From assembly GCF_029945685.1 (NCBI RefSeq), contig NZ_JAQSDA010000020.1:426044-490043 (forward strand): a stretch of 64,000 nucleotides of DNA. The letters run 5' to 3'. The stretch's first letter is position 1. Each line of letters begins with the position of its first letter. Origin of the DNA: Polaromonas sp. Its GTDB lineage: Bacteria; Pseudomonadota; Gammaproteobacteria; Burkholderiales; Burkholderiaceae_C. The notes beneath the pieces are model-generated. The model worked only from the letters and a program-made list of their open reading frames with translations, searched no databases and was not told where the DNA came from. A program made the translations under genes and the position numbers. This document shows, one piece after another, positions 1 to 9,607 of the stretch.

Positions 1-255
1 GCCAGGCCCGACGCCCATGGCGCGGAACAGGTTGGCCGCCCGGTGGATCTGCGCCAGCAGTTCGGCGTAACTCACGACGGTGGGCGGTTGCAGCAGGTCC
101 CCGCTGGGCAGGTAGCGAAATGCATCACGGTGCGCAAAACGCTGCGCCGCCTGGGCGATCAGGCCGTAGGTGGTGCGCGCCGGGATCGCCTGTTCGTAGG
201 GCGTGCGCTCCAGCGCCTCAATGTCGGCCAGCCCCAGGAAGGCGGTCGTGGTCAT
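1..255 (-). CDS. AMP-dependent acyl-CoA synthetase, N-terminal fragment
   Basis: The first 85 codons of a gene that leaves the window at its left edge. The start codon (bases 253-255) overlaps the stop of the amidohydrolase gene in an ATGA, so the two are translationally coupled. The visible protein begins MTTTAFLGLADIEALE and continues with YGLIAQAAQRFAHRDAFRYL and VVSYAELLAQIHRAANLFRA, the pattern at the start of AMP-forming acyl-CoA ligases, where acid substrates are adenylated before transfer to CoA. The catalytic P-loop and C-terminal lid are outside the window, so the substrate cannot be read. Its neighbours suggest it serves the same aromatic or phenylpropanoid acid pathway as the ligase at 2079-3962. 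Confidence 0.8.
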   Translation of the reverse strand, partial: MTTTAFLGLADIEALERTPYEQAIPARTTYGLIAQAAQRFAHRDAFRYLPSGDLLQPPTVVSYAELLAQIHRAANLFRAMGVGPG

Positions 256-1130
256 GCGGCAGCAGCTTGCCCCAGGCCCAGCAGCCGCATCGCATTGCCT
301 TTGAGGATGCCGGGCATCACTTCCGGCTTGAAGCCGGCGTCTTCAAAATCCTTCATCCAGCGGTCAGGTGTGATCAAGGGGTAGTCGCTGCCGAACAGGA
401 TGCGGTCCTTGAGCAGTGTGTTGGCGTACTGCACCAGCTGCTTCGGGAAATATTTCGGACTCCAGCCCGACAGGTCGATCCAGACGTTGGGTTTGTGGGT
501 CGCCACGCTGAGCGCCTCGTCCTGCCAGGGAAAGCTGGGGTGCGCCATGACGATCTGCATGTCGGGGAAATCAATCGCCACGTCGTCGAGGTGCATCGGG
601 TTGGAGTATTCGAGCCGCAGGCCGCCGCCGCAGCGCATGCCGCTGCCGATGCCGCTGTGCCCGGTGTGGAAGATGGCAGGCATCTTGTACTCGTTGATGA
701 CTTCGTAAATCGGCCAGGCCATCTTGTCGTAAGGGTGGTAACCCTGCACCGTAGGGTGGAACTTGAAACCCTTGATGCCGTGGCCCTCGATCAGCCGGCG
801 TGCCTCGCGTGCGCCCATTTTTCCCTTGTGCGGGTCGATGCTGGCAAAGGCCATCATCATGTCGCTGTTTTTCTGCGCGGCTTCGGCGATTTCCTCGTTG
901 GGAATGCGGCGCCGGCCCATCTGCGTCTCGGCATCGACCGTGAACATGATCAACCCGATCTTGCGTTCGCGGTAGTAGGCCACTGTTTCCTCAATCGTCG
1001 GCCGGCGGCTGTTCTTGAAGTACTTGTCGGCGGCGCGGTCGTATTCCTCGCCATAGTTGTCGAACGGGTTCCAGCAGCTGACCTCGGCGTGGGTGTGGAT
1101 GTCAATGGCAATGAGGTTTTCGTAGTCCAT
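252..1130 (-). CDS. amidohydrolase-2 family metal-dependent hydrolase
   Basis: 292 residues of the TIM-barrel amidohydrolase-2 family (relatives of gamma-resorcylate and ACMS decarboxylases). Metal-site signatures are visible: IDIHTHAE near residue 10, GFKFHP near 135, IFHTGHSG near 165, VMAHPSFPW near 205 and ILFGSDYP near 255, with the last Asp as the expected catalytic acid. The start was placed at the ATG preceded by AGGAG rather than ten codons upstream. It is divergent from the crotonase operon and coupled to a CoA ligase gene downstream. Members act as hydrolases or non-oxidative decarboxylases on aromatic and related acids. Here a role in cleaving a beta-keto or aromatic intermediate is an inference from context, since no thiolase gene is nearby. 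Confidence 0.85.
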   Translation of the reverse strand: MDYENLIAIDIHTHAEVSCWNPFDNYGEEYDRAADKYFKNSRRPTIEETVAYYRERKIGLIMFTVDAETQMGRRRIPNEEIAEAAQKNSDMMMAFASIDPHKGKMGAREARRLIEGHGIKGFKFHPTVQGYHPYDKMAWPIYEVINEYKMPAIFHTGHSGIGSGMRCGGGLRLEYSNPMHLDDVAIDFPDMQIVMAHPSFPWQDEALSVATHKPNVWIDLSGWSPKYFPKQLVQYANTLLKDRILFGSDYPLITPDRWMKDFEDAGFKPEVMPGILKGNAMRLLGLGQAAAA

Positions 1131-1212
1131 GCTGTCTCCTGGTGGTTCGACTTGTTGCACACCGCATGCGGGTTAACACCGAGAAATGAGGCGGCAAAGT
1201 CAATTGAATTGG

Positions 1213-1231
1213 TTATTGTTTATAACAATAA
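1213..1231. promoter_or_regulatory. MarR-type operator palindrome in the divergent promoter
   Basis: A perfect inverted repeat with arms TTATTGTT and AACAATAA around a 3-base centre (TAT). It lies in the 124-base gap between the divergent amidohydrolase and crotonase genes. The arm length and AT-rich core fit operators of MarR-family repressors. A MarR gene closes this cluster at 11323-11802, so it is the obvious candidate ligand-responsive regulator for both directions. Binding itself is an inference. Confidence 0.6.
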
Positions 1232-1254
1232 TCGATGCAACTTGCAAACCTCCC

Positions 1255-2049
1255 ATGAGCACCCAAAAAACCTCCTCCGACCTCCAGCTTGAACTTCGCG
1301 GCGACCACCAGGAGATCGCCGTGATCCGCCTGAGCCGTCCCGCCAAACGCAACGCCCTCAACGACGGGCTGATTCTGGCGATGCGCGACATGTTTGACAA
1401 CCTGCCGGCCACCGTGCGCGCGGCCGTGATCCACGGTGAAGGCGCCCATTTCTGCGCCGGCCTGGACCTGGGCGAGCTGCAGGAACGCGACGCCGGCCAG
1501 GGCCTGCACCACTCCCGCATGTGGCACGCAGCGCTGGAGCGGGTCCAGTACGGCCCGGTGCCGGTGATTGCCGCGCTGCACGGCGCGGTGGTCGGCGGCG
1601 GGCTGGAACTGGCCAGCGCCTGCCACATCCGTGTGGCCGACGCATCCGCTTTTTTCGCCTTGCCGGAAGGTTCGCGCGGCATTTTTGTCGGTGGCGGCGG
1701 ATCGGTGCGCATCCCCAAGCTGGTGGGCGTCGCCCGCATGACCGACATGATGCTGACCGGCCGTGTCTACAACGCCGAAGAAGGCGAACGCGCCGGGTTC
1801 GCGCAGTACCTGGTGCCCGAGGGTCAGGCCTTCGACAAGGCGCTGGCGCTGGCGCAGCGGGTGGCCACCAATGCACCGCTGACCAACTACGCACTGATGC
1901 ACGCCCTGCCCCGCATCGCCGAGCAGTCCGCCGACCAGGGCTTCTTCACCGAGTCCCTGATGGCCGCCATCGCGCAGAGTGCGCCCGAGGCCAAGGCCCG
2001 GGTCAAGGCCTTCCTCGATGGCAAGGCCAGCAAGGTCAGCAAAGACTGA
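1255..2049 (+). CDS. crotonase / enoyl-CoA hydratase family protein
   Basis: 264 residues with the crotonase fold. Family marks are RPAKRNALNDGL near residue 25, the oxyanion-hole segment HFCAGLDLGEL near 65, and HGAVVGGGLELASACHIRVAD near 105, followed by FALPEGSRGIFVGGGGS. These enzymes hydrate enoyl-CoA or carry out related retro-aldol steps on CoA thioesters. The start is the ATG of MSTQKTSS; the in-frame ATG 23 codons earlier would run the protein back through the promoter palindrome. The next gene is a feruloyl-CoA-synthetase-like ligase, so the likely substrate is a cinnamoyl-type CoA ester. It is not close enough in sequence for me to call it the Pseudomonas Ech hydratase-lyase. Confidence 0.85.
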   Translation: MSTQKTSSDLQLELRGDHQEIAVIRLSRPAKRNALNDGLILAMRDMFDNLPATVRAAVIHGEGAHFCAGLDLGELQERDAGQGLHHSRMWHAALERVQYGPVPVIAALHGAVVGGGLELASACHIRVADASAFFALPEGSRGIFVGGGGSVRIPKLVGVARMTDMMLTGRVYNAEEGERAGFAQYLVPEGQAFDKALALAQRVATNAPLTNYALMHALPRIAEQSADQGFFTESLMAAIAQSAPEAKARVKAFLDGKASKVSKD

Positions 2050-2078
2050 TCCCCTCCCCAGCCCCGACAAGAAAAGAC

Positions 2079-3962
2079 ATGAGCGAGACAACACCCCCTT
2101 CCGCCCCCCGCTACCGGCCCCTGACCTTCGGCGTGACACGTATCGCCGCTCGCGAGGGCGATAGCGGAACCCGTTACATCAAGGCCGACCAGCCCCTGGG
2201 CGCCTATGCGGCGCGCATCACGGACCGCTTTCTTCACTGGGCACAAACCGTGCCGGAGCGCAGCTTTCTGGCGCGCCGGACTCGCCAGGCCGACGGCAGC
2301 ACCGGCGACTGGGAGCACCTGAGCTACGGCCAGGCGCTGGCCAGCGCGCGCGCCCTCGGGCAGGCCTTGCTGGACCGGGGCCTGAGCGCTGAACGCCCCG
2401 TGGTGATCCTCAGCGAAAACGGGCTGGAGCATGCGCAGCTGGCGCTGGGCTGCCTGTACGCCGGGATTCCCTACTGCCCGGCCTCGCCGGCGTATTGCCT
2501 GGTCAGCCAGGACTATGACAAGCTGCGCCACATTCTTGACACGCTGACCCCGGGACTGGTGTTTGCCACCGATGCGGCGCGTTACGGCAAGGCGATCCAG
2601 GCGGCCATCGGTGCCGACGTGGAAGTGGTGCTGCACGAGGGTTCGCTCGAGGGCCGGCCGACGACGCCCCTGGCATCGCTGCTGGCCACCGCGCCGACCG
2701 CGCAGGTGGACGCCGCGATGCAGGCCACCGGGCCGGACACGATCAGCAAGTTCCTGTTCACCTCGGGCTCGACCAAGATGCCCAAGGCGGTGGTGAACAC
2801 GCACCGCATGTGGTGCGCCAACCAGCAGCAGATGCGCCAGTCGATGCCGGTGCTGGCCGAAGAGCCGCCCGTGCTGGTCGACTGGCTGCCCTGGAACCAC
2901 ACTTTCGGCGGCAACCACAACGTCGGGCTGACCCTGTACAACGGCGGCACGCTTTACATCGACGACGGCAAACCCACGCCGGCGCTGATGGGCGAAACCC
3001 TGCGCAACCTGCGCGAAATTGCCCCCACGCTGTACTTCAACGTGCCGACCGGCTTCGAGGCGATTGCCAACGCCATGAAGACCGATGACGTTCTGCGCAA
3101 GAACCTGCTCTCGCGCGTAAGGATGTTTTTCTACTCCGGCGCGGCACTGGCCCAGCCGGTGTGGGATGCGCTGCACGAGACGCAGGAACGCGAGATCGGC
3201 GAACGCATCGTCATGGGCACCGGCCTGGGCATGACCGAGTCCTCGCCTTTCGCAGTGTTCGTCACCAACCCCAACGTCAAGGCCGGCCACCTGGGCGTTC
3301 CCACACCCGGGCTGGAGCTCAAGCTGGTGCCTGTCGACGGGAAGACCGAGGTGCGTTACAAGGGCCCGAACATCACCCCGGGCTACTGGCGCAATGAAGC
3401 GGCCACGCGGGAGAGCTTCGACGAGGAAGGCTTTTTCTCGACGGGGGACGCCGTGTTGTGGATCGACGAGAGCGACCCGCACCTGGGCCTGCGTTTTGAT
3501 GGCCGCATTGCCGAAGACTTCAAGCTCGCGACAGGCACTTTTGTCAGCGTGGGGCCGCTGCGGGCGAAGATCATTGCCGCCGGCGCGCCTTTTGTGCAGG
3601 ACGCCGTCATCACCGGTATCAACCTCAACGAAGTCGGGGCGCTCATTTTCCCGACCCCGGCGGTGCGCAAGCTCGCCGGCCTTCCGGACCATGCGCCCCT
3701 GCAGCAGGTGCTGGAAAGCGCACCGGTGCAGGCGCATTTCCAGCAAGTGGCCAACACGCTGGCCGCCGCCGCCACCGGCAGCTCCAGCCGCGTGGCCCGG
3801 TTGCACCTGATGGCCGAGCCGCCCTCCATCGACAAGGGCGAGGTCACCGACAAGGGTTCCATCAACCAGCGCGCCGTGCTCAAACACCGCGCAGCGCTCG
3901 CCGACGCGATGCACGGCGGCACGCTGCCTTTCACCATCCAGCCGCAACAGGACAAACCATGA
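2079..3962 (+). CDS. feruloyl-CoA synthetase-like acyl-CoA ligase
   Basis: 627 residues, the size of feruloyl-CoA synthetases. The AMP-binding P-loop FLFTSGSTKMPKA is near residue 225, the adenine motif GTGLGMTESS near 380 and the STGDAVLW motif near 453. The C-terminal segment SIDKGEVTDKGSINQRA carries the expected lysine-rich end of this subfamily. It would activate a hydroxycinnamate or similar aryl acid to its CoA thioester with ATP in the cytoplasm. The start is the ATG of MSETTPPSAP, 29 bases after the crotonase stop. The stop overlaps the ATG of the SDR gene (ATGA at 3959-3962). Assignment to this ligase subfamily is fairly sure; the exact acid is not. Confidence 0.8.
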   Translation: MSETTPPSAPRYRPLTFGVTRIAAREGDSGTRYIKADQPLGAYAARITDRFLHWAQTVPERSFLARRTRQADGSTGDWEHLSYGQALASARALGQALLDRGLSAERPVVILSENGLEHAQLALGCLYAGIPYCPASPAYCLVSQDYDKLRHILDTLTPGLVFATDAARYGKAIQAAIGADVEVVLHEGSLEGRPTTPLASLLATAPTAQVDAAMQATGPDTISKFLFTSGSTKMPKAVVNTHRMWCANQQQMRQSMPVLAEEPPVLVDWLPWNHTFGGNHNVGLTLYNGGTLYIDDGKPTPALMGETLRNLREIAPTLYFNVPTGFEAIANAMKTDDVLRKNLLSRVRMFFYSGAALAQPVWDALHETQEREIGERIVMGTGLGMTESSPFAVFVTNPNVKAGHLGVPTPGLELKLVPVDGKTEVRYKGPNITPGYWRNEAATRESFDEEGFFSTGDAVLWIDESDPHLGLRFDGRIAEDFKLATGTFVSVGPLRAKIIAAGAPFVQDAVITGINLNEVGALIFPTPAVRKLAGLPDHAPLQQVLESAPVQAHFQQVANTLAAAATGSSSRVARLHLMAEPPSIDKGEVTDKGSINQRAVLKHRAALADAMHGGTLPFTIQPQQDKP

Positions 3963-4723
3963 AGATCGACGGACAAGCCGCCCTCGTCACCGGTGGAGCT
4001 TCGGGCCTGGGCGAGGCCACCGCGCGCGAACTCGCGCGGCTGGGCGCCAAGGTCGCAGTGCTCGACGTCAACCTCGCGCTGGCTGAAAAAGTGGCGGCCG
4101 ACATCGGCGGCGTGGCCTGCCAATGTGACATCACCAGCAGCGACAGCGTGGCCGCGGCACTGGCCAAAGCCACGGCGGCGCATGGCCCGGCGCGCATCCT
4201 GATGAACATCGCGGGCATCGGCTCGGCCAAGCGGGTGGTCGGCAAGGACGGCCAGGCCGCGCCGCTGGAGGATTTTGTGAAAGTCATCAACGTCAACCTG
4301 ATTGGCAGCTACAACATGAGCCGGCTGTTTGCGGCCGACTGTGTGAAGCTGGCGCCGCTGGAAGACGGCGAGCGCGGCGTCATGATGTTCACCGCCTCGG
4401 TGGCCGCTTTCGACGGCCAGGTGGGCCAGCAGGCCTACAGCGCGTCCAAGGGCGGCCTGGTCGGCATGACCCTGCCGATGGCGCGCGACCTGGCGCAACA
4501 CGGCATCCGCGTCTGCACCATCGCGCCCGGCCTGTTTGCCACGCCGCTGATGAAGCAGTTGCCCGAGCCGGTGCAGCAGTCGCTCGCCGCATCGATCCCG
4601 TTTCCGCCGCGCCTGGGAAAACCCGAAGAGTTCGCGCAGCTGGCATGCCATATCGTCACCAACACCCACCTCAACGGCGAAGTGATCCGGCTCGACGGCG
4701 CCCTGCGTATGGCGCCGCGCTGA
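3959..4723 (+). CDS. short-chain dehydrogenase, 3-hydroxyacyl-CoA dehydrogenase type
   Basis: 254 residues, a classical SDR. The cofactor-binding TGGASGLG is at residues 10-17, and the acidic residue after the second strand (AVLDVN) favours NAD+. The catalytic set is the Ser of TASVAAF near 146, then YSASK (Tyr near 159, Lys near 163). The order of segments and the C-terminal HLNGEVIRLDGALRM match the type II 3-hydroxyacyl-CoA dehydrogenase (HSD10-like) branch. It probably oxidises the 3-hydroxy-3-arylpropionyl-CoA made by the preceding crotonase. It is translationally coupled to the ligase gene through an ATGA overlap. Confidence 0.85.
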   Translation: MKIDGQAALVTGGASGLGEATARELARLGAKVAVLDVNLALAEKVAADIGGVACQCDITSSDSVAAALAKATAAHGPARILMNIAGIGSAKRVVGKDGQAAPLEDFVKVINVNLIGSYNMSRLFAADCVKLAPLEDGERGVMMFTASVAAFDGQVGQQAYSASKGGLVGMTLPMARDLAQHGIRVCTIAPGLFATPLMKQLPEPVQQSLAASIPFPPRLGKPEEFAQLACHIVTNTHLNGEVIRLDGALRMAPR

Positions 4724-4815
4724 AACCGGCATGGCAGGAACACGCCCTGCCCGACCCTGCTGACCTTGTTCTCACCTTGATTTTTGTGTCCATTTTTTAC
4801 AACAGGAGACCTAGC

Positions 4816-5955
4816 ATGACTTTCACCAAATCCGTACTCGCCCTCGCCCTGGCTGGTTCGGCGGCAGGCGCCGCCCTGGCAGACATCAACATCGGCGTCA
4901 GCCTGCCGCTGACCGGGCCAACCTCGGCACTGGGCATTCCGATCAAGAACTCCATTGCCCTGTGGCCTACCAGCATTGGCGGGGAAAAACTCAACGTCAT
5001 CATTCTGGACGATGCCACCGACCCCACCAACGCCACCAAAAATGCCCGCCGCTTCGTGACGGACGACAAGGTCGACATCCTGATGGGATCGGCCGCCACG
5101 CCGCCGGCCAACGCGGTTGCCGCTGTCGCTGCCGAGACCGGCACCATGCACATGACCTTTGCCCCCATCGACGTGTCCACCGGCAAGGCCCCGTGGTCCT
5201 ACAACACGCCGCAGTCCACGCTGGTGATGTCGCACGCCATCGCAGCCCACATGAAAAAAACCGGCGTCAAGACAGTCGGCTTCCTCGGCTACGCCGATGC
5301 CTACGGTGAACTCTTTCTGCGCGACATGAAGGTCAAGATGGCCGGCACCGACATGAAATTCGTGTCCGAAGAGCGTTTTGCCCGCACCGACACCAGCGTC
5401 ACCGGCCAGGCCCTCAAAGTCACGGCCGGCAACCCCGACGCCATCCTGATCGTCGCCTCGGGCAGCGGTGCCGCCATGCCACACAAGGCGCTGATCGAGC
5501 GCGGCTACAAGGGCAAGATCTACCAGACCCACGGCGCGGCCTCGCGCGACCTGATGCGTGTCGGCGGCAAGGACGTGGAAGGTGCGTTTGTCGTGGCTGG
5601 CCCGGGGGTGGTTGCTGAGCAGCTGCCGGCCAACCACCCGAGCAAGCAGGTGGCCATGACCCACGTGACGGCCTGGGAAAAGATCTACGGCCCGAACAGC
5701 CGCAACCCGTTTGCCGGCCACGCCTATGACGCGTCGGTGATCCTGCAGAAGATCATTCCCATCGCCCTGAAGACCGCCAAGCCCGGCACCAAGGAGTTCC
5801 GCGGTGCGCTCAAGGCCGCACTTGAAAACGCCGGCCCGATCGCGCTGTTCCACGGCACCGTGAACTACACCGCGACCAACCATGCGGGTTACACCGACGA
5901 CACCGGCGTGATCATGCAGATCGTCAACGGCGACTGGAAGCTGCAGCCCAAATAA
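4816..5955 (+). CDS. branched-chain-type ABC transporter substrate-binding protein
   Basis: 379 residues with a Sec signal peptide (MTFTKSVLALALAGSAAG, cleavage after AALA before DINIG). The mature part is a type I periplasmic binding fold (LivK/Peripla_BP_6): INIGVSLPLTGPTSALG, then ILDDATDPTNATKNARRF and later VAAVAAETGTMHMTFAP. It should capture the substrate in the periplasm for the permease and ATPase genes that follow. The start has an AGGAG ribosome site 9 bases upstream. The 92-base gap before it is T-rich and could hold its own promoter, though I cannot define one. LivK-like proteins in aromatic clusters often bind aryl acids rather than amino acids. Confidence 0.9.
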   Translation: MTFTKSVLALALAGSAAGAALADINIGVSLPLTGPTSALGIPIKNSIALWPTSIGGEKLNVIILDDATDPTNATKNARRFVTDDKVDILMGSAATPPANAVAAVAAETGTMHMTFAPIDVSTGKAPWSYNTPQSTLVMSHAIAAHMKKTGVKTVGFLGYADAYGELFLRDMKVKMAGTDMKFVSEERFARTDTSVTGQALKVTAGNPDAILIVASGSGAAMPHKALIERGYKGKIYQTHGAASRDLMRVGGKDVEGAFVVAGPGVVAEQLPANHPSKQVAMTHVTAWEKIYGPNSRNPFAGHAYDASVILQKIIPIALKTAKPGTKEFRGALKAALENAGPIALFHGTVNYTATNHAGYTDDTGVIMQIVNGDWKLQPK

Positions 5956-6045
5956 GCAGGCGACATTGCGGATGCCAGCGGGCGGGTCGGCCTCCAGCCA
6001 CCCCCCTCTGCGCCTATCGTTTTCACGGGTTTCCTGAAGGTAGTT

Positions 6046-7086
6046 ATGGATTTTTCAATTGCCAGCATCCTGCTGGTCGATGGCCTGACCAATGGCGCGA
6101 TCTACGCGCTGCTGGGACTGGCCACCGTGCTGGTGTTTGCGGTGACCCGCGTCATCTTCATTCCGCAGGGCGAGTTCGTCACCTATGGTGCGTTGACGCT
6201 GGCGATTTTGCAGACCGGCAAGGTGCCGGGCACGATCTGGCTGCTGCTGCTGCTGGCCGGCCTGGCCGCGCTGGCCGAGGCCTGGCAGACCTGGAAGCGT
6301 TACCAGCTGGCCGGCACCGCGCTGCTGGCCGGCCTCAAGGTGCTGGTCGCTCCCGTCGTGGTGTCGCTGGTCACGCTGTGGGCCGCGCCGCAGCAGTTTT
6401 CGCTGCTGGTGCAGGCGCTGCTGTCGGTCTGTATCGTCACCTGTTTCGGGCCGCTGGTCTACCGCCTGGCCTACCAGTCGCTGGCCGATGCGAGCTCGCT
6501 GGTACTGCTGATTGTGTCGGTGGGCGTACATTTCGCACTGACCGGCCTGGGCCTGCTGTTCTTTGGTGCCGAGGGCTTTCGCAACCCGCCCTTCTGGGAC
6601 GCACGCTTCAGCCTGGGGGCGGTCAACCTGTCCGGCCAGGCGATCATCATTGCGCTGGCGTCCATGGCGCTGATCGTGATGTTGTGGCTGTTTTTTGAAC
6701 GCACCCTCTATGGCAAGGCCCTGCGTGCGACCGCGGTGAACCGCCTGGGCGCGCGCCTGATGGGCATCTCCTCGCAAACCGCGGGCCAGCTGACCCTGGC
6801 CATGGCGGCGTTGATAGGCGCGCTGTCGGGCCTGCTGATCGGCCCCACCACCACGGTTTTCTACGACTCTGGTTTTCTCATCGGCCTCAAGGGTTTTGTG
6901 GCGGCCGTCATTGGCGGCCTGGCCAGCTACCCGGGCGCGGCCATCGGTGCACTGGCCGTCGGCATCATCGAAGCCTTCGGCTCCTTCTGGGCCAGCGCCT
7001 TCAAGGAGGTCATCGTCTTCACGCTGATCCTGCCGGTGCTGCTCTGGCGCTCGCTCAAGGGCGGGCACTCGGATGAGGAGCACTGA
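6046..7086 (+). CDS. branched-chain-type ABC transporter permease (LivH-like)
   Basis: 346 residues, mostly transmembrane. It opens with [20 protein letters not shown], the standard LivH start, and ends with [32 protein letters not shown], the conserved loop that contacts the ATPase. An extra segment around residues 80-130 ([14 protein letters not shown]) makes it somewhat longer than the usual 290-300 residues. It forms the inner-membrane channel together with the LivM half of the next gene. It ends one base before the ATG of that gene, which marks one transcription unit. Confidence 0.9.
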   Translation: MDFSIASILLVDGLTNGAIYALLGLATVLVFAVTRVIFIPQGEFVTYGALTLAILQTGKVPGTIWLLLLLAGLAALAEAWQTWKRYQLAGTALLAGLKVLVAPVVVSLVTLWAAPQQFSLLVQALLSVCIVTCFGPLVYRLAYQSLADASSLVLLIVSVGVHFALTGLGLLFFGAEGFRNPPFWDARFSLGAVNLSGQAIIIALASMALIVMLWLFFERTLYGKALRATAVNRLGARLMGISSQTAGQLTLAMAALIGALSGLLIGPTTTVFYDSGFLIGLKGFVAAVIGGLASYPGAAIGALAVGIIEAFGSFWASAFKEVIVFTLILPVLLWRSLKGGHSDEEH

Positions 7087-7087
7087 C

Positions 7088-8854
7088 ATGACCCTCCGTA
7101 AATGGGGCCCGTGGCTCCTGGTCGCCGCTTTGCTGCTGGTCTGTGTGCTGCCCGTGCCGGAGTTCTGGATCACCCAGCTCAACTACATCGGCATCTCCAG
7201 CCTGACGGTGCTGGGCCTGATCCTGCTGACCGGTGTCGGCGGCCTGACCTCCTTCGGGCAGGCGGCCTTTGTCGGCATCGGCGCCTACACCAGCGCCTAC
7301 CTGACGGTGAACGCGGGGCTGTCGCCCTGGGTCACGCTGCTGGTCGGCCTGGGTCTGACCGCGGCCTGCGCCGTGGTGCTGGGCTGGATCACGCTGCGCA
7401 TGTCGGGCCACTACCTGCCGCTGGCCACGCTGGCCTGGGGCCTGTCGCTGTACTACACCATGGGCAACCTGGACGCGCTGGGCAAATACGACGGCATTCT
7501 CGGTGTCACCGGCCTGTCGCTGTTCGGCTGGGAGCTCGGCCAGGGGCGGGTCTACCTGCTGCTGACCTGGTCGCTGGTGCTGCTGGGCACGCTGGCGCTG
7601 ATCCATCTGCTCGATTCACGCGTCGGCCGCGCCATCCGTTCGCTCAAGACCGGCTCGCAGATGGCCGAATCCATGGGCATCGACACCCTGCGCTTCAAGA
7701 TCGGCATCTTCCTGATTGCCGCGCTGTTTGCCTCGGTGTCCGGCTGGCTGTTTGCGCACTTCCAGCGTTCGGTCAACCCCTCGCCCTTCGGCGTGCATGT
7801 GGGCATCGAGTACCTGTTCATGGCGGTGCTCGGTGGCGCCGGCCATGTCTGGGGCGCGATCACCGGTGTGGCGATCACCAAACTCATGGCCGACCAGCTG
7901 CAGGTGCTGCTGCCCATGCTCATAGGCACCAGCGGCAGCTACGAAACCATCGTGTTCGGCGTGCTGCTGGTCCTCACGCTCAAATACGCGCCGGACGGCA
8001 TCTGGGCCTTCGTGGACCGCAAGCTGCCCAAGGCCCCGCGCAAGGTGGACTGGCAGGCTGCCGCGCCGCTGGCGCACCGTGCCAAGCCGGCCGCTGGCGA
8101 GATCGTGCTGCAGGCCAGCAACATCCGCAAGGAGTTCGGCGGCCTGGTGGCAGTCAACGACATCAACTTCTCGGTGGCCTCGGGCCAGATCGTTGGCCTG
8201 ATCGGACCCAACGGTGCGGGCAAGTCCACCACCTTCAACCTGCTCACCGGTGTGCTGAGCCTGACGCGCGGCAGCGTGACCTTTCGCGGCGAAATCATCA
8301 GCAGCCTGCCTTCGCGCGAAATTGCCAAGCGTGGCATTTCCCGCACCTTCCAGCACGTCAAGATGATTGCCGACATGACGGTGCTCGAAAACGTGGCGCT
8401 GGGCGCGCACCTGCGCGGCAACAAAGGCGCCACCGCGGCCATGCTGCGGCTGGACCGCACGGAAGAGCAGCGCCTGCTGCGCGAGGCCGAGCAGCAGCTG
8501 CGCCGCGTCGGCATGGGCAGCCACCTGCATGAGCTGGCGGGCAACCTGGCCATGGGCCAGCAGCGGCTGCTGGAGATTGCGCGCGCGCTGTGCAACGACC
8601 CGGCCCTGCTGCTGCTCGACGAACCCGCGGCCGGCCTGCGTTACCTGGAAAAGCAGGCGCTGATCGAGGTGCTGCGCCAGCTCAAGGCCGAAGGCATGAG
8701 CATCCTGCTGGTCGAGCACGACATGGACCTGGTGATGCAGGTCACCGACCGCATCGTGGTCATGGAGTTCGGCACCCGCCTGATTGAAGGCACGCCCGAA
8801 GAAATCCAGGCCAGCCCCGCGGTACGCGCCGCCTACCTCGGCACGGAACATTGA
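7088..8854 (+). CDS. fused ABC permease-ATPase (LivM-LivG fusion)
   Basis: 588 residues in which a LivM-type permease (residues 1-310, with [20 protein letters not shown] near 55 and [17 protein letters not shown] near 245) continues into a LivG-type ATPase. In the ATPase half the Walker [10 protein letters not shown] is near 373, the signature [15 protein letters not shown] near 487 and Walker [12 protein letters not shown] near 506, with the switch His in [11 protein letters not shown] linker of about 40 residues rich in Pro and Ala joins the halves. The chosen start (MTLRKWGPW) directly follows the LivH stop. Such fusions are known in LivM/LivG families, but most bacteria keep them separate. 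Confidence 0.92.
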   Translation: MTLRKWGPWLLVAALLLVCVLPVPEFWITQLNYIGISSLTVLGLILLTGVGGLTSFGQAAFVGIGAYTSAYLTVNAGLSPWVTLLVGLGLTAACAVVLGWITLRMSGHYLPLATLAWGLSLYYTMGNLDALGKYDGILGVTGLSLFGWELGQGRVYLLLTWSLVLLGTLALIHLLDSRVGRAIRSLKTGSQMAESMGIDTLRFKIGIFLIAALFASVSGWLFAHFQRSVNPSPFGVHVGIEYLFMAVLGGAGHVWGAITGVAITKLMADQLQVLLPMLIGTSGSYETIVFGVLLVLTLKYAPDGIWAFVDRKLPKAPRKVDWQAAAPLAHRAKPAAGEIVLQASNIRKEFGGLVAVNDINFSVASGQIVGLIGPNGAGKSTTFNLLTGVLSLTRGSVTFRGEIISSLPSREIAKRGISRTFQHVKMIADMTVLENVALGAHLRGNKGATAAMLRLDRTEEQRLLREAEQQLRRVGMGSHLHELAGNLAMGQQRLLEIARALCNDPALLLLDEPAAGLRYLEKQALIEVLRQLKAEGMSILLVEHDMDLVMQVTDRIVVMEFGTRLIEGTPEEIQASPAVRAAYLGTEH

Positions 8855-8859
8855 GCCCC

Positions 8860-9603
8860 ATGAGCACCCCTCTTCTCACCGTCAGCAAGCTCCACGCCGG
8901 CTATGGCAAGGCCGAAGTCCTGCGCGGCATCGACCTGCAGGCCGAAGCCGGCAGCATCATCACCGTCATCGGCCCCAACGGCGCCGGCAAGTCCACCCTG
9001 CTCAACGCGCTCATGGGCGTGTTGCCGGCCACCGGCAGCATCGACTACGCCGGCCGCTCCATCATCGGCCTGCCGCTGGAAGAACGCGTCATGCTCGGCA
9101 TCGCTCTGGTGCCGGAAAAACGCGAGCTGTTCGGCAGCATGTCGGTCGAAGACAACCTCGTGCTCGGCGCCTTTCGCCAGGTGCGCCTGCGCAACAAGGC
9201 CTGGCGCGACCAGATGGAGGTGGTGTTCGAGCTGTTTCCGCGCCTGAAGGAACGCCGCGCTCAGGAGGCCGGCACCCTCTCCGGTGGCGAGCGGCAGATG
9301 CTGGCCCTGGGCCGGGCCCTGATGTCGCGCCCGACCTTGCTGATGCTCGACGAACCCAGCCTGGGCCTGGCGCCGCTGATCGTGCGGGAAATCTTCCGCA
9401 CCATCGAGGCCTTGCGCCAGACCGGCGTGACCACCCTGCTGGTGGAACAGAACGCGCGCGCAGCTCTGGAGGCGGCCGACCATGCTTATGTGCTGGAAAT
9501 GGGCGAGATCGGCCTGAGCGGCCCGGCCGCCGACCTCGCGAAGGACCCGCGCGTGGTGGACACCTACCTGGGCGCGTCGCGCAAACCGGCAGCCACCGCC
9601 TGA
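8860..9603 (+). CDS. branched-chain-type ABC transporter ATP-binding protein (LivF-like)
   Basis: 247 residues. Walker [10 protein letters not shown] is near residue 37, the signature LSGGERQMLALGRAL near 140 and Walker B LLMLDEPSLGLAP near 160, with the LivF ending GPAADLAKDPRVVDTYLG. It is the second ATPase of the importer. The ATG of MSTPLLTV was preferred; a TTG three codons earlier overlaps the previous stop and could also be used. It lies between the LivM-LivG fusion and the acyl-CoA dehydrogenase with gaps of only a few bases. Confidence 0.9.
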   Translation: MSTPLLTVSKLHAGYGKAEVLRGIDLQAEAGSIITVIGPNGAGKSTLLNALMGVLPATGSIDYAGRSIIGLPLEERVMLGIALVPEKRELFGSMSVEDNLVLGAFRQVRLRNKAWRDQMEVVFELFPRLKERRAQEAGTLSGGERQMLALGRALMSRPTLLMLDEPSLGLAPLIVREIFRTIEALRQTGVTTLLVEQNARAALEAADHAYVLEMGEIGLSGPAADLAKDPRVVDTYLGASRKPAATA

Positions 9604-9607
9604 GGCC

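Noticed and set aside
1162..1171. CCGCATGCGG as a second operator in the amidohydrolase/crotonase gap
   Set aside because: A 10-bp GC palindrome is expected by chance at this base composition, and it is not repeated elsewhere in the cluster.
1887..3947. A 686-residue minus-strand open frame opposite the feruloyl-CoA-synthetase-like gene
   Set aside because: It has shadow composition (Arg, His and Gly rich) with no ribosome site or family motif; the plus-strand ligase is clear.
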